Shown in pieces: positions 48,127 to 60,300 of a DNA stretch of 64,000 bases. Position numbers and translations under genes: made by a program. The stretch comes from Bugula neritina. Taxonomy: Eukaryota; Bryozoa; Gymnolaemata; Cheilostomatida; Bugulidae. The stretch spans positions 11,770,463 to 11,834,462 of the forward strand of contig OZ037770.1 in the NCBI GenBank assembly GCA_964035545.1, read 5' to 3'. The notes under the pieces were generated by a model, which saw only the letters and a program-made list of their open reading frames with translations, made no database searches and was not told where the DNA came from. The stretch's first letter is position 1. Every line of letters starts with the position of its first letter.

Positions 48127-50618
48127 ATGGCTGAAGTGATGGCCGCCACCAAACACATTCGTGTTCCAAGTCCTTGGTAAGAGTTAGGCTCTATTGAATT
48201 TATGTCTTAGTAAGAGGTGACATGTACCTAGCGTATTTTTGGGAGTGGATACTGGCACAATATACTGTACATCCTTGTGTTGTTTTACTTATCTATCATT
48301 GCAATGCCGCTTTACTATTAAAATATATAGATATATTTTAATAAATATTTGTATGCTAACCTATACATATATTATAAAGCATTAACTGTAATTGAAATAC
48401 TTATTGTTACTTGATCAGATTCATGGCTAATAGCATGATTGTAATTTATAACTTAGTGTAAGTAAAGTAGAAAATGTATAGAGCCAAGTCTATTTTAGTA
48501 CGAAGACTAAGGAGCCTACAAATCCGCCCTCCGTAGCAACTTACCGTAAATGTGTGGGTGTAGCTAATGAAATATTCCCTGACCAGAACTGGCCTAAAAA
48601 GAAATACTTTGACTGTAAGTAATCTGCATGTGTGTTCTCCAATATTATTAATAGATAGAAATATATACTCTTTGAGACTGTGAAATAAGTGAAATATCAT
48701 GCTCAAACTGCACAATTTCTTGTTTTTTGTTTGTGGTGCACTTTTATTTATAAAAAAATACCCAACAATTATAGTCTATTAAGTTGATATTGTTAGACTA
48801 GATATAATTTAATCGATTGAACCAACTTGTCTTAGATCGGCAGTTTAGTTTTAGATTGATCGTCAAACTAATATAGTTTACAGTAAAGCATCTATAATAA
48901 ATTGGGCCATCATAATAATATACGTATCTCTATGTAGAATAGATAATTACCTAGGTCGTAATACAAAGCTGTATTAAATGCAAATAGGTCACAATATAAA
49001 GCTATATCCAATTTAACTAGGTCATAACATGCTGCTATATTAAATGCCAATAGGTCAGAATACAGTATTATATTAAATGCAAATAGGTCAGAATACAAAG
49101 CTATATTAAATGCAAATAGGTCACAATACATAGCTATATTAAATGCAACTAGGTCACAACAAAGAATCTATGAATGAATGGGACATAATGAAAGACTGTG
49201 ATAAAGGCAAGACATGCACTTGGAATGGTGTTCACAGACATATTATGACATCATTTGACTACAACTCTGTTACTCACCGTCCTAGAGTTTGTAAGTAATT
49301 TAACACTCATGTATAGTCACTACTTGAAAATGCCTAATATTATTTAGGCAGTTTGTGGTCATATAAAAGAATAAAAAGTTCATTTCAGGCTGGAAAAATA
49401 TAGACAACTATTTTTATTTGTAATTGTCAGCATTTTGTCAAAGAGAAGACAATTTCTTCCTGGATTTTTTATAATTTTTTAGGTATTTGATTATTTAATT
49501 AGATTAATAACTAATTATCAGCAAACTTTTGTATATGAAGGGCTCTTTTGTTTTCCCGCTGGCAGAATATTTTAGATGTTTTCAATCTTTGATCATTTTC
49601 AGTAAACATACAGAGAAACGGGATTCCCGAGGCATCAAGGGGAGACAAATCTTATCAGACTCCGGAATACTCATCAAATTTTCACAAACAGGGTTCTACT
49701 AGACCAGTTCCCAATTTTGGGTTAGTTCTATTCTACATCATGTTGATATTTTCATTTCTAACAAATAAGTAGATGAGTAAAGACACGATTATTGGATTCT
49801 TTTGCTAAAGTAATTTGCATCAAAACTTTCATTTGATGGAATGGCAATTGTGAGTATTTGACTTTTATTTTCTATTTGCTTTATTGCAACTATAGATGGT
49901 GGTATTAGTTTTTGTAAATTTATTTATGAAAATTTTAGAGGAAGAGCTTACAACCCGTGCGATACCTACATACCCTTAGTCAAACCCACCGGGCAAAGGT
50001 TAGTCTGTTAACTATATTATTTATTTCGTCAGGTGAAATGTAGAAATTTAACTTTATTGTTCTCAAAAATTTCAATATCTGAGCTTATATTGTAAATACC
50101 TCAACCTGTATGCACTTATATGAGTGACTAAAAGCTAACTAACTTTGTAGCACCCCAAAGCACTTGCAAATTTATACTATATGAACCTGAATATTACTAT
50201 TATAGTAAACGTGACAGCCAGGGGTTAAGTCACATTTATGTTATAGATGCATCGATATTGGTACTGCCCAATTAGTGAAAGATTTTATTACATAAAAATA
50301 TTTTTTTGCTCAATTTGGTTGTATAATTCCAAGCTGCAATATAATTCTACAGTATTTTGTGTTTAGGTTTGACTTTAACTGCTATAGTTAAAGTAACCAT
50401 TGCTGGTGTATGCTGAGTGTAAGTTGGCTTAATGCCAGGTTTCCCATATCTCTTACAGGAAGACATTTCAGGAAAGAGAGAAGGAAAGACAAAATGAGGA
50501 AAATGCTGCAATAGTTAGTCAATTAGAGGACTGGCGACCAGCCACCCCTCTTGTTTGGAGACCAAATAAGACCTTGGCTAGAGTGGATTATTCTTCAATA
50601 CATACATCACATCAATAA
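48127..50618 (+). CDS. Six-coding-exon gene for a 213-residue protein, family not recognised
   Basis: Coding exons 48127-48176, 48499-48614, 49153-49290, 49603-49720, 49939-49998 and 50459-50618 join in phase (642 nt, 213 residues). The exon holding the start codon begins at 48098. The protein starts MAEVMAATKHIRVPSPC and contains PSVATYRKCVGVANEIFPDQ, MNEWDIMKDCDKGKTCTWNG, PVPNFGGRAYNPCDTYIPLV, a charged helix KTFQEREKERQNEENAAIV and an end LEDWRPATPLVWRPNKTLAR. There are no membrane segments or signal peptide. Small proteins rich in Pro, Tyr, Trp and Asn with scattered conserved-looking motifs are often axonemal microtubule inner proteins, and X-box-like sites lie upstream; the ciliary role is my inference. 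The third exon's acceptor sits in the last unit of a 33-bp minisatellite. An in-frame join to the exons at 45717-46479 would give 296 residues. Confidence 0.72.
48952..49152. repeat. 33-bp minisatellite ending at a splice acceptor
   Basis: Units start with TAGGTCA/TAGGTCG at 48952, 48985, 49018, 49051, 49084 and 49117, exactly 33 bp apart, with a seventh start at 49150. The typical unit is TAGGTCACAATACAAAGCTA plus TATTAAATGCAAA. The AG of the seventh start is the acceptor used by the exon at 49153. Confidence 0.92.
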
Positions 50619-50834
50619 CATGAATGAAACATGTGAGCTGAAAAAACTACAGTGGATGTCTCCAGTGTGGAAAACTACAGTGGAAGTCTCCAATTACCTT
50701 CATACTCCATGCTATAGCATAGACTAACTAACTTCAACCAACTAAAATTTTATATTATATTTTTGAAAATTAAGATTATTTACAAAAGTTATTAACCTCG
50801 ATCTCAAATAAGGGCACTTTTGAATTTTGCCATA

Positions 50835-50840
50835 AATAAA
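50835..50840 (+). terminator. Candidate polyadenylation signal
   Basis: AATAAA about 217 nt after the stop codon of the 213-residue gene, the first perfect match I see downstream. Confidence 0.45.
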
Positions 50841-51589
50841 ACAACGCTTCTATAATTTTTTTTACAAATAAGGGATAACTTCCAAAAATGAGTTTTGTTA
50901 ATCATAAAAATAACATTAGGTCCATATCTGTTTCAATGATGTGCAGAGAGCAACATGATGAGTAACTGTTGATAAATTAAGAATTATCAACCTTCTGTTG
51001 AGGAACATGTCTGTGTATTGCAAGCTTATCCAAAAAGTTATTTTTACTTTTTCAACAGGAAAGTTTCAACATTTTAATTCGTTTTGTTACGCTACGAAGC
51101 CATGAGTGCCCTAGAATGCTCAATATTTGATTTTTGTCACAAATTTGGAGTTGTCCTCTCACTATTTCAGATCATTTAAATATTAATAGATTTTCTTGTT
51201 TTGTTTATTATTAAAAATACTTCTGTTTTCACATAAAACTTTATAATTATAATGTATATAAAATTATTTTTATCTTCAGAATAACTTAAATTGCTAATAA
51301 ATAGTTTGTATTTATAATTTAGATTGTATTTGTTTTCATAATTCTAAAGCTTTATTATTTGCCATGGCAGAACTTAAATTCTTGTATATATTCAGATTGT
51401 TCATTGCTTGTGGAATTGTTGCAGCAACTTTACTTTTTTATAAAGGAAATATATTCAAATCAAATAATAGCTTTAATCTAAAGATATTTCATTTACCTCA
51501 TGCACTATGTGTTAATAGAAGGTGATGCGCATATTTCACTTTGACTTTCAGATAATGCTTTAAAAACTTGTGAAAGCTTATAGTAGTCA

Positions 51590-52140
51590 CCATCCCTGTG
51601 AGAAACCCCTGATAGAAAGGGTTTTTGTTAAAGCGGGCTAAGGACTTATTTGAATGAGGCATGCACAGGAGAAATTATATGACTGGACGCTCTTCCTAAC
51701 ATCACCAATAGCCTTTGTCGTGCTTCGAACCCATGACTTCGTGATTACTAAGCAAACGCTCTAACCCAGGGCTGTCCAACAGGTGACCCCAGAGCCCAAT
51801 GTGGCCTCCAGCCTACATTTATCTGGTCTACAAAGGCATAGAAAATAAAATTATTTTGCACACATACATGAATAAGAGTCAGAAAACAAATGCATTTTCA
51901 ACGTTTTATTTATATGTATGCTACAAAACTTGCAGCCCGAAGTAGTGATTGGGACTTTGTTGTGTACTGATTCATAGGAATTCGGAATAAAGTTATTTGA
52001 AAAATACTAATGCTGTGGTCCCCAGCCAAAGTTAAATTCACAATGTAGATTTTGCCATAGAATATTCCATTTCAGTAGCCCTTGCTCTGAAAGCGTTGGA
52101 CACCCCTGCTCTAACCTTTAGGCCACGGCTGCTCCCTTTC
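51590..52140 (-). mobile_element. tRNA-derived SINE, interrupted by a hAT-type MITE
   Basis: The two halves are 51590-51766 and 52109-52140. Minus-strand reading gives the tRNA-like head (GGAGCAGCCGTGGCCTAAAG then GTTAGAG, interrupted), a B box GGGTTCGAAGC, then the body with GGTGATGTTAGGAAGAGCGT and CAGTCATATAATTTCTCC. Same family as 1250-1412 and 57087-57262. Confidence 0.78.
51767..52108. mobile_element. Non-autonomous hAT-type transposon (MITE), 342 bp
   Basis: The ends are inverted repeats: CAGGGCTGTCCAAC on the left and, as reverse complement, CAGGGGTGTCCAAC on the right. It is flanked by a perfect 8-bp duplication CTCTAACC (51759-51766 and 52109-52116). An 8-bp target duplication and CAGGGGTGTCCAA ends are typical of Charlie-like hAT elements, as is the inner AATGTGGCCTCCAG. 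No transposase is encoded. Confidence 0.88.
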
Positions 52141-55100
52141 AGAGAATGTAAAATATAATTTTAATGGCGGGTTGTTTAGGGGTTGATAAATGTTATAGAC
52201 CATTAAATTGAGCCGTAGATTGAGTTCTGGTGCACACACGCACACACTAGTTGCTCTTCCCAAATCTGTTTCCTGGACTATAAATCCAAAACAGCTGGAA
52301 AGTTAGGCGACTGTCTGGTGATTATAATGTTTTGTAAATGTGACATATTTTTCTAATCTGCTAGTGATGAGGTAGCAAAGCTTGCCTTACTTGGTCATAG
52401 TTTTAGTAAATGGTCTTGAAAAACAAGAGCTTAATGCATTTAATATATACTTATTAAGATTCGGACCAAAGAATGATTTATATGGTAGCTTTAATGTATT
52501 ATTCTGTCTCACTATAACAGTAAAAGCTTATCTGTATTATAAGGCATCTTACGCTGTCTTTTAACTAAACAGTTCTTTGCATCATTTCCTGTTTTTCTTT
52601 ACCTGAGAGGTCTGCTAGTGCAAAGTTTTCTTAAATAAATTAAAAATAAATTGCACCTAGATTCATTCACATCTTTTGCTTCTAATGCAAAGTTTTCAAA
52701 TGAGTTCTTAGCATTTCGGCTCATCTAGTAAGTCAAAGGGGTCATACATGAGCTCCTAAAAAGTGTCACGTATACTTGCACACTGCAAATGTGGACAACA
52801 ACAATTAATACTTCAAAGACTCTAATCTATTTCCACTATCTCTACTATTTCAATGTAATTTTAATAAAACTCTACTTAATTGCTTAAAAATATAACTCAG
52901 TGTTTGACCACTTCTATCGGCTTACTATTGCCATGAGCGCTGCATTAGCTAATTTATAGAATGATTTGGTCACAGTAAGAATCCTGCACAGGATTTATAG
53001 TAATTATACACTAATCAGTTAATCTTCATCAACTATTATATTATTTATCATTTCGATTAGTATAACCGTAATCTGTGTATTATTTATCCCTGCTTTATCT
53101 CTTATGTATTAAAGCTTTGTTTCTTTTTGAGGTGTGTGACTTAACACATTGTAAAATTATATTTAATAAGTTTTTAATATCAGGCACTTTCAAAACACCA
53201 AATATGACACCCCCTTCTCCTCAATACAATAAAAAAAACTGCAGGCTAGCAATTTTCGACATGCCAAATATTGGTAGTCATCAATTAGTTAATACGCTGA
53301 CCAAACAAGGAGATTGAAAATTAATCCAAGAAATGAAGCAGCCTCATAACTGCTACAAGAAATAAACTTATCGCCAATCAAGTTGCTTAAGCTCTTCAGT
53401 TTATTTTCAATTATGGAAACGGTGATTAATTTGCATTTGATGAGAATAGTGTCAGAGTATAGGTCATAGAAGTATACTAGCATGAAGCAAAAGTGTCATC
53501 CTTGAGCTTTGAATAATCTGGTAATCAAGGTTTAACACTACATATTTAGATTCTCTAATATAATCACACGTGCAGAAAGTTTCCAACATCGACAATAAAC
53601 CTTTAGGTGCGAAGCATAACCTACCCTCACTTTCAGGAGCTTCCAAAGGCTAGTTGGGCTAGGAACTAATGCAATTTAGATACGAACATTCTGACAGGCC
53701 AACTCTACTCTATAATTTTTCGTTACATAAAGGAAATTTCTGCGGTTACATAACTTTTATATATACGGTGTTGTGGTGATGTACTGAAAGACATACAAAA
53801 ATATTGTAGAAACTGATCAACCTTAACAATGAACTTCCGATATCATTCACTTAAGGACATTGAAGAACGCGTGAGAAATTCCCAAATTAATTTTTTTCAA
53901 TTTATTTTTGCATTTAGCATAAAATGTGTACAAGTGGGACTGGTTTCACTGTGGGTAACTGAATCCGTATAGCTCTCAAACAGGGACCACTTTTTATCAT
54001 TTGCTTCAACAAAACTGCATTTTAAATATAGAACTTATAGGAAATACTGTATGCTGCTATCTGCATCTTTGTTCTAAACTATATGTACTAATTAAACTCT
54101 AGGAAATTTAATTTGTGAACTGAACTACACATTGTAAAAGTTTTTAATATTTTAATTTCAAGGATAGTCAATGTCAAATTTCTGAAATAATCAAAATCTT
54201 TGAATGTGTCTACAACAGTATTTCTGTAACTAATTTATCAAATATAAGCCATTATAACATACATGCTACATTCTACAATGTGTAATTTTCTTGAATCTCT
54301 GTAAGCATGCAACAGATAATATATATCTTGCATCTGAAGTTCATTCAACAGAATTCTAGTAGGGAAACAGCCTTTGCATTCACATTAACCGAGAATTTTT
54401 ACACTTCCGTTTTGCACTATAAAAGCATTTACTTCATTTAGGTTACAGTACAAAGATTTTGCCTCGGGTATTTTTTCGATTTCAACATATTGTGCAAAAC
54501 ATATTGCTGTTTCTCATAAACAAAATTATTCAGTGAGATTCAATATAGCCAATTTGTGACTATCCGATGAATATTAAAAAGAAGATCTGCTGGGAATTAT
54601 GAAACCGCAGACCGATTTGTCACTTCCACCTGCACGAGATGAGCTCAGCAAGCACTGGAAAACGTGGCTCTCTTACACGCGCATTTGATGCAGGATTATT
54701 AGAAAAACAGAGCTGAGCAGTTTAATCGTATTTTTAATTCCATAACAACTTGCAAATCTGTAGAGTTATATCTGTCAATCAATATTACAGAGGCTGTTTT
54801 TTGCTGTGGTCATTTATAGCCTAAGTTTCTTACAGCATTATCAGTTCTGACTAGACTTGAGGCTATTGGAAAAAAAATTTAATTACCCCAGATTTTCTCC
54901 TGCAGATAATCAGTTGTATGTATTTTCTATAACCTAAAAAGCTACTGATTATGCAAACCTCACAGTGCTTTTAGGTTACAGCTCTCACATTATGTTCGTA
55001 AACTTCATGTTTGTTATATTTAAATACTTTAACTAAATTATAAAATTTTTTACAACAGATATCTCGGGTAGTGAGTTGATACAGGGTTGTTTTTAGCGTA

Positions 55101-56583
55101 GAGATAAGCTTTTTAATTTTTTTTTGCATACGTGCTACAAATTATTAATTCTACTGACTATACATGTCCTATAATCTCTTTTTGTTGTGGTTTGCAACTG
55201 TACTTTGTATTCTAGGCCTAAACAACCTCAAATCTTAAAACTAACCTACAATATATTATTGCTACATTATTTCAGATGTTGAGTTTACACTAGCAAGCTA
55301 GTATTGCAGAAAAAAGAGTTATATATAAGAAATAATGCTACTAACAAAAACTACTTCTTTAAACTATTTGAAAAAAATGTTGCTTTTTTAATTTTCTAAA
55401 ATTTATAATAAGATTAAACAAGCTCAACATTAAATAACTTTCTGAAATTAGTTTATTCATACCCAATTTTAACATAACTAGTCCAGTTTCTCTACTAAAA
55501 CATATAAATTATATCGCAAGATGACTCTAATACCATATTATAGCTTGATTAGCTTTTACCAAGAGAAGAAAACTCTTCTGTTCCCAGTGCATGCACCTGC
55601 AGCCACAACTTAGCAGGTTTTACATAACAGCTTTAAGATCAAAGTTATCTTGTCATATAAATCTAGTAATTAGCAATCAATAAATTATCCCGTATAATAT
55701 TTAACAAGTGTTTATGGGCGGTGACACAGATTTCATATTTCTGACCAATAAACTAGCAAATTCACAAATTAATGTTTATTAGACATAAGTAACATATTAA
55801 ATGACAAAAAATCTTATAACTAGATATAATTATATTAGAAGTAATAAATATATTATTCCTCGTGAAACCATAATATATTATAGCAGTTTTCAAGAAACAG
55901 TAACATTTGTGACAAGGATCTGCAGGGAGAAAGAATGATATAGATTGAGTGCTCCATTTAACTGGTAAGTTCGTGTATAGGGTGAAATAAGGTGAACACG
56001 ATTGTACGGTAAATGATGCTGAATTTACTTTTGAATTTCACATTTATATTTTGCTAATGCAAGCATAGATTTTTAAGATTAGAATAATTGTAACTATAAT
56101 AATGTTTTGAAAATGAAATCCAATTTGCAAAATTGAAAAAATGTTTAAAATATTAGCATAGTTATATAAAGCATGGGTAACCTTTTACTACTTATTAAAA
56201 CAATGTAAATAAATTATTTTACACCTTTCAAGACTTTTTTCTTTTTACTTTATTTATCCTGTTATTGTATATACACTTTATCTGTAGAATTTTTTACATT
56301 TATGAAGCATTATTTTATAGCATTGTATCAAAACAGTATTATAATATTATAGTGTATAACTTAGACGTTTTCTCTGATTAGCTTTACTTAGTGAATATAA
56401 GCTCATAAAAAAAGACATTTATATGAGGTTTTATCATCAAATATTTAAGTAATTATCAGAAATATATATACACTCTAGCTGTCAAGGTATAGCCCTGTAC
56501 AGAGCGCCTAAAAAACTTAGTTCTATTAACAATGAGTTTGGGCAATTGCCGTGGTAAGAGCAACTGTGTACTGCACTCTTTGC

Positions 56584-56620
56584 TATATAAGTGCATCATT
56601 CAATTAGAATAATAGATGTC
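56584..56620 (+). promoter_or_regulatory. Possible opsin core promoter
   Basis: A TATATAA box at 56584-56590 with an initiator-like TCATTCAAT about 10-20 bp later, 0.7 kb before the opsin start codon. A strong GTAAGTATA donor at 56985 could end a 5' UTR exon that splices to the acceptor at 57313. TATA strings are frequent in this DNA, so this is weak. Confidence 0.3.
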
Positions 56621-57086
56621 GGATATGTTTGCTTTTTTCTGCAGTAGCTCTTTAAACACCCAACTTGAAGCATTCAACATTTTTAGCAATATTAAATTTC
56701 ATAATGATAGTCACCACATTTCTGTGCTTCCTCGTCAGTTCAACACATCGCGCCATGTTCATGACTTACAGTCCAATGGTAACAACAATCGAAAATTTGT
56801 TATTTGCGGCAAGTTGAAAGTTTTTAGCTACAATTCCTACCCAAATTTATGGCAAAATAAACATGCACTCAGAATGTTTTTATAGTCATTTTAGTTTAAA
56901 TTGCTATTTAATAAATGACTACCATAGCCATTTTAGTCCACTACTATTGACTACAATAAATAAAATGAAGATGTACATAGTTCATGGGTAAGTATATGCA
57001 TTGTGCTTTGCAAAACAATTATTTAGAATATATGCTTCTTTTAGTTTAGTTTATAGTTATAGTAAAACTTACAAAGGTTCACTATT

Positions 57087-57262
57087 GCCATACCTGTGAG
57101 AAATCTTGATAGAAAGAACGCTTATAAGTAGGACTTCTTCTAATTTGACTGGATGCCCTTCCTAACATCATCGATGGTCTCTACAGGGATCAAACCAGTG
57201 ACCTCATGTCTTCTAAGTCAGCACCCTATACCACTAGACTGCAGCTGCTACACAGCAGCTAT
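57087..57262 (-). mobile_element. tRNA-derived SINE upstream of the opsin coding exon
   Basis: Minus-strand head with A-box-like TGCAGTCTAGTGGTATAGGG and B box GGTTTGATCCC, then the body motif GATGATGTTAGGAAGGGCAT followed by CCAGTCAAATT. It lies about 50 bp before the splice acceptor of the first coding exon of the opsin. Confidence 0.78.
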
Positions 57263-57318
57263 AATCATAATACCTGTGTTTGAAATTCTATTGAAGATTT
57301 TTTTCTTTTTCAGACACA

Positions 57319-60300
57319 ATGGAAAATACAAGTGGGAGCAATGAAGGACATTTCTATTACACATCCAGCAGTGACGTTATACAGACGCCATTGTCACAAA
57401 TCCCATGGTACTCGGATAGCATTGATATTCTATTCGGTAAACAAGTACATAAATCACTGACATCATCAATGCTATAATTAAAACAAATAATTATGTTATT
57501 TACGAAACCCACTTGAACATAGTGTCATTGGCGATTATAAATCAAGTGAATATGCTAGTTTATAACTGCTAGTTGGTTAATTACTTTAATATACACTTTG
57601 CTTGTAATATTTTACTACTATGAGCCTGTCAACATAACTATAACTTTAAACCTGCCAAGTTAGGTTCACCTTACTTGCATATTATGGTGCTATAAACTAC
57701 TTATTACTTGCAAACTGCCAGATAATAACCAAATAAATGGCTAGATATATCATGATTGTTATAGGGTTACTAATGTATGTAGTTATCACTAATTGAGTGC
57801 TAAAATGCAGGAACTATAGTATGTCTTCTCTTTCGTTTTAGGAACAATGTTAGCCTTAGGAACTGGAGTTGGAGTTGTCCTCAACTTTTCAGTATTTGGA
57901 ATGTTTTTCAAACACAGAAGAGAGTTTAATTCTCGGACGACTTGGCTTTTGATGTCCCTAGCTTTAAGTGATGGACTTATGGCGTTGATAGGAGGCACCA
58001 TGTTTTCTATTAGCAGCTTTTCTCATGGCTGGCCATTCGAAGATGAAGGTATGCTGATTGTTACACCCCTTCAGATATTATTTTGACTTAAGAACTTAGT
58101 TTTACAGAATAGTACTTGTACAACCACAGGTAGCCTTCAGGGTAGATTACTTGCAGTTGCACGGCACCAGATAAATCATGTAGTAACATAAAATATAGCT
58201 TATGATAACCCATAAGTTGTACATAAGTTGACATAAAAAGGTGTTATGATTGAAGTTGAGCTTAGATGAAAGAGCTGGATCAAAAAATGATGCAAGGTTA
58301 TCAACAATTAGTGTCTTTTTTGCATTAGGCTTGGTTAATAGGTGAAATGCCTAAGGTGGGTGCTATCAAGTGTTATAATAATTCTATTATAATATGTTGT
58401 AAGATGTAATAAGATGTTTAAAATATGGTGCTAGTCTTGTAAGGTACAATAGTGTGGGGTAAGTTAGTGCAGTGCAGAATTATATGCTTGTGCCAAGTTC
58501 AATGTATATGTTGAGATGGCTGGTATCGTTGCATATGCACGTGTGTGCATGTGTATTATAACCAATGAAATGCATTTCATCAACTGTGAAGTAGTAAAAT
58601 TAAAACATTCCTTAAGCTATTAAAACTATTGTCAATAATTTAGTAGAACTGCAATAAGCTAATAAGTAAAATAAAATGTTCTAAGACTAGTAAGCTTAAT
58701 GTATATGGTAGCCGTGAGACATTGAAAGTAGCACTAATATATAAATTGTTGAACAGAAAGGTTTTGATTGATAAATATGTTATGTAATTTTTGCCAACAA
58801 TATCTATATGTGAGAACAAACAATTGACCTAAAGTTATGTAACTAGAAGCATTATAAAGTATTACAACATAAACATATAAATGTGAAACTTGATGCAGTG
58901 TTTGTATAATGCCAACGTTTCCAGCTAGACCTCAGCTGACAGCATCAGAATAAAGGTCAATCAACTCTCCAGCACAAAAGAGCTCACAATTTTAACTAGC
59001 TTATGAAATGCACTTTGAATGCAGTCAATATACATGCAATTACTGCACTTGTATTTTCAAGCAAAACCGTGCAATTAAACTAGTTTGTTTATGCAAAGTT
59101 TATTTGAAAAGTAACTGTAGGCTACTTATAAAATAACTATTCCTTTTCCTATAAAATGCTCAGTATAGTAAGTTATATCATATTCTTTAATCACTTTAAT
59201 CTAAAACCAGCAGACATTGCAACTTTCCATGTACATTATTGAATGTTCAATGGACAAAAACATTTATTTTGCTTATAAAAATGTGAGTGAAATATAATTA
59301 TTTAATTCTTTGCTAGATACTACATTATTTTGTAATCATTTAAAGGTTATTTAAAATGATTATACTTTTTTTAAAATTAACTTTCTAAACTAGTTCATGA
59401 AATATTTTAATAAAATTGTGTATAATTTTTTACTGCTTTGCATTGATTTTTACATTTTTATCAATTTTGAGAGATATTTATTAAACGACAAATGCAAGAA
59501 TTGTTCAAAAAGTGATATTTTGTAATTTAATAAAGCAGTTACTCGAGTTATATAATTGTCGGTGTATATAGCTACGACTAAAATACTAAAGTTGTAAAAA
59601 TTACAATTCAAATTTTTAAGTATAATATACTATATACATATTATGTTATTTGTTTTGCAGGATGCATATTTTATGCATTTACGATGTACGCTACTGGATG
59701 TACTACAATATGCCATCTAACCATTATAGCTATAGATAGGGCCCTTGCAATTACTACTCCTATTAAATATCGATCATGGAGAAAGAAACCCGTGCTAAGT
59801 GTGGTTGCTATATCAATACCATGGGTATTCGGTTTGTTATTGGCTGTTCCACCGTTAGCAGGTGAGTAAGGCAATTCTACTTGTACAAGAAAATCCACTA
59901 CATGCGTATAAACTGAAACATATTGTAATACACACATATTTATAATATAATGCCGCAATAATGTATAATTAATCATTAAATAAAATATCAATTGAATGTT
60001 TACTAACAAACAAAAGTTATTTATTTGATGTTCATACTCTCTATCATCTTCAAGTAAAAATAAATTTTCATTATTGAATATTATATTATATTTTTTCATT
60101 TCGTTATTATAATAACTTGTTTATAAACTAGAACATATATTTGCAGCTTAAGTTAGTTATTAGCATAATATTATATGATATGCTGCCTTACGCTATAATA
60201 TAGTTTTTGTATTATATGTCATATACTAAATATCATATTATATTACTTTGAACTAATTTATAGTATTGTATTACGTTATATTGTTTTATGCAGTAGCCTA

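Larger units (their letters stand above)
50841..56580. other. Intergenic stretch with transposon insertions only
   Basis: About 5.7 kb without a supportable gene. Contains the nested SINE/hAT insertion at 51.6-52.1 kb. A short GC-richer open frame at about 54639-54716 (24 codons, starting MSSASTGKRGSLTRAF) is the only coding-like hint and has no clear splice sites. Confidence 0.55.

Noticed and set aside
59671-60099. 142-codon minus-strand open frame
   Set aside because: Opposite opsin exon 3 and its intron; no independent coding signal.
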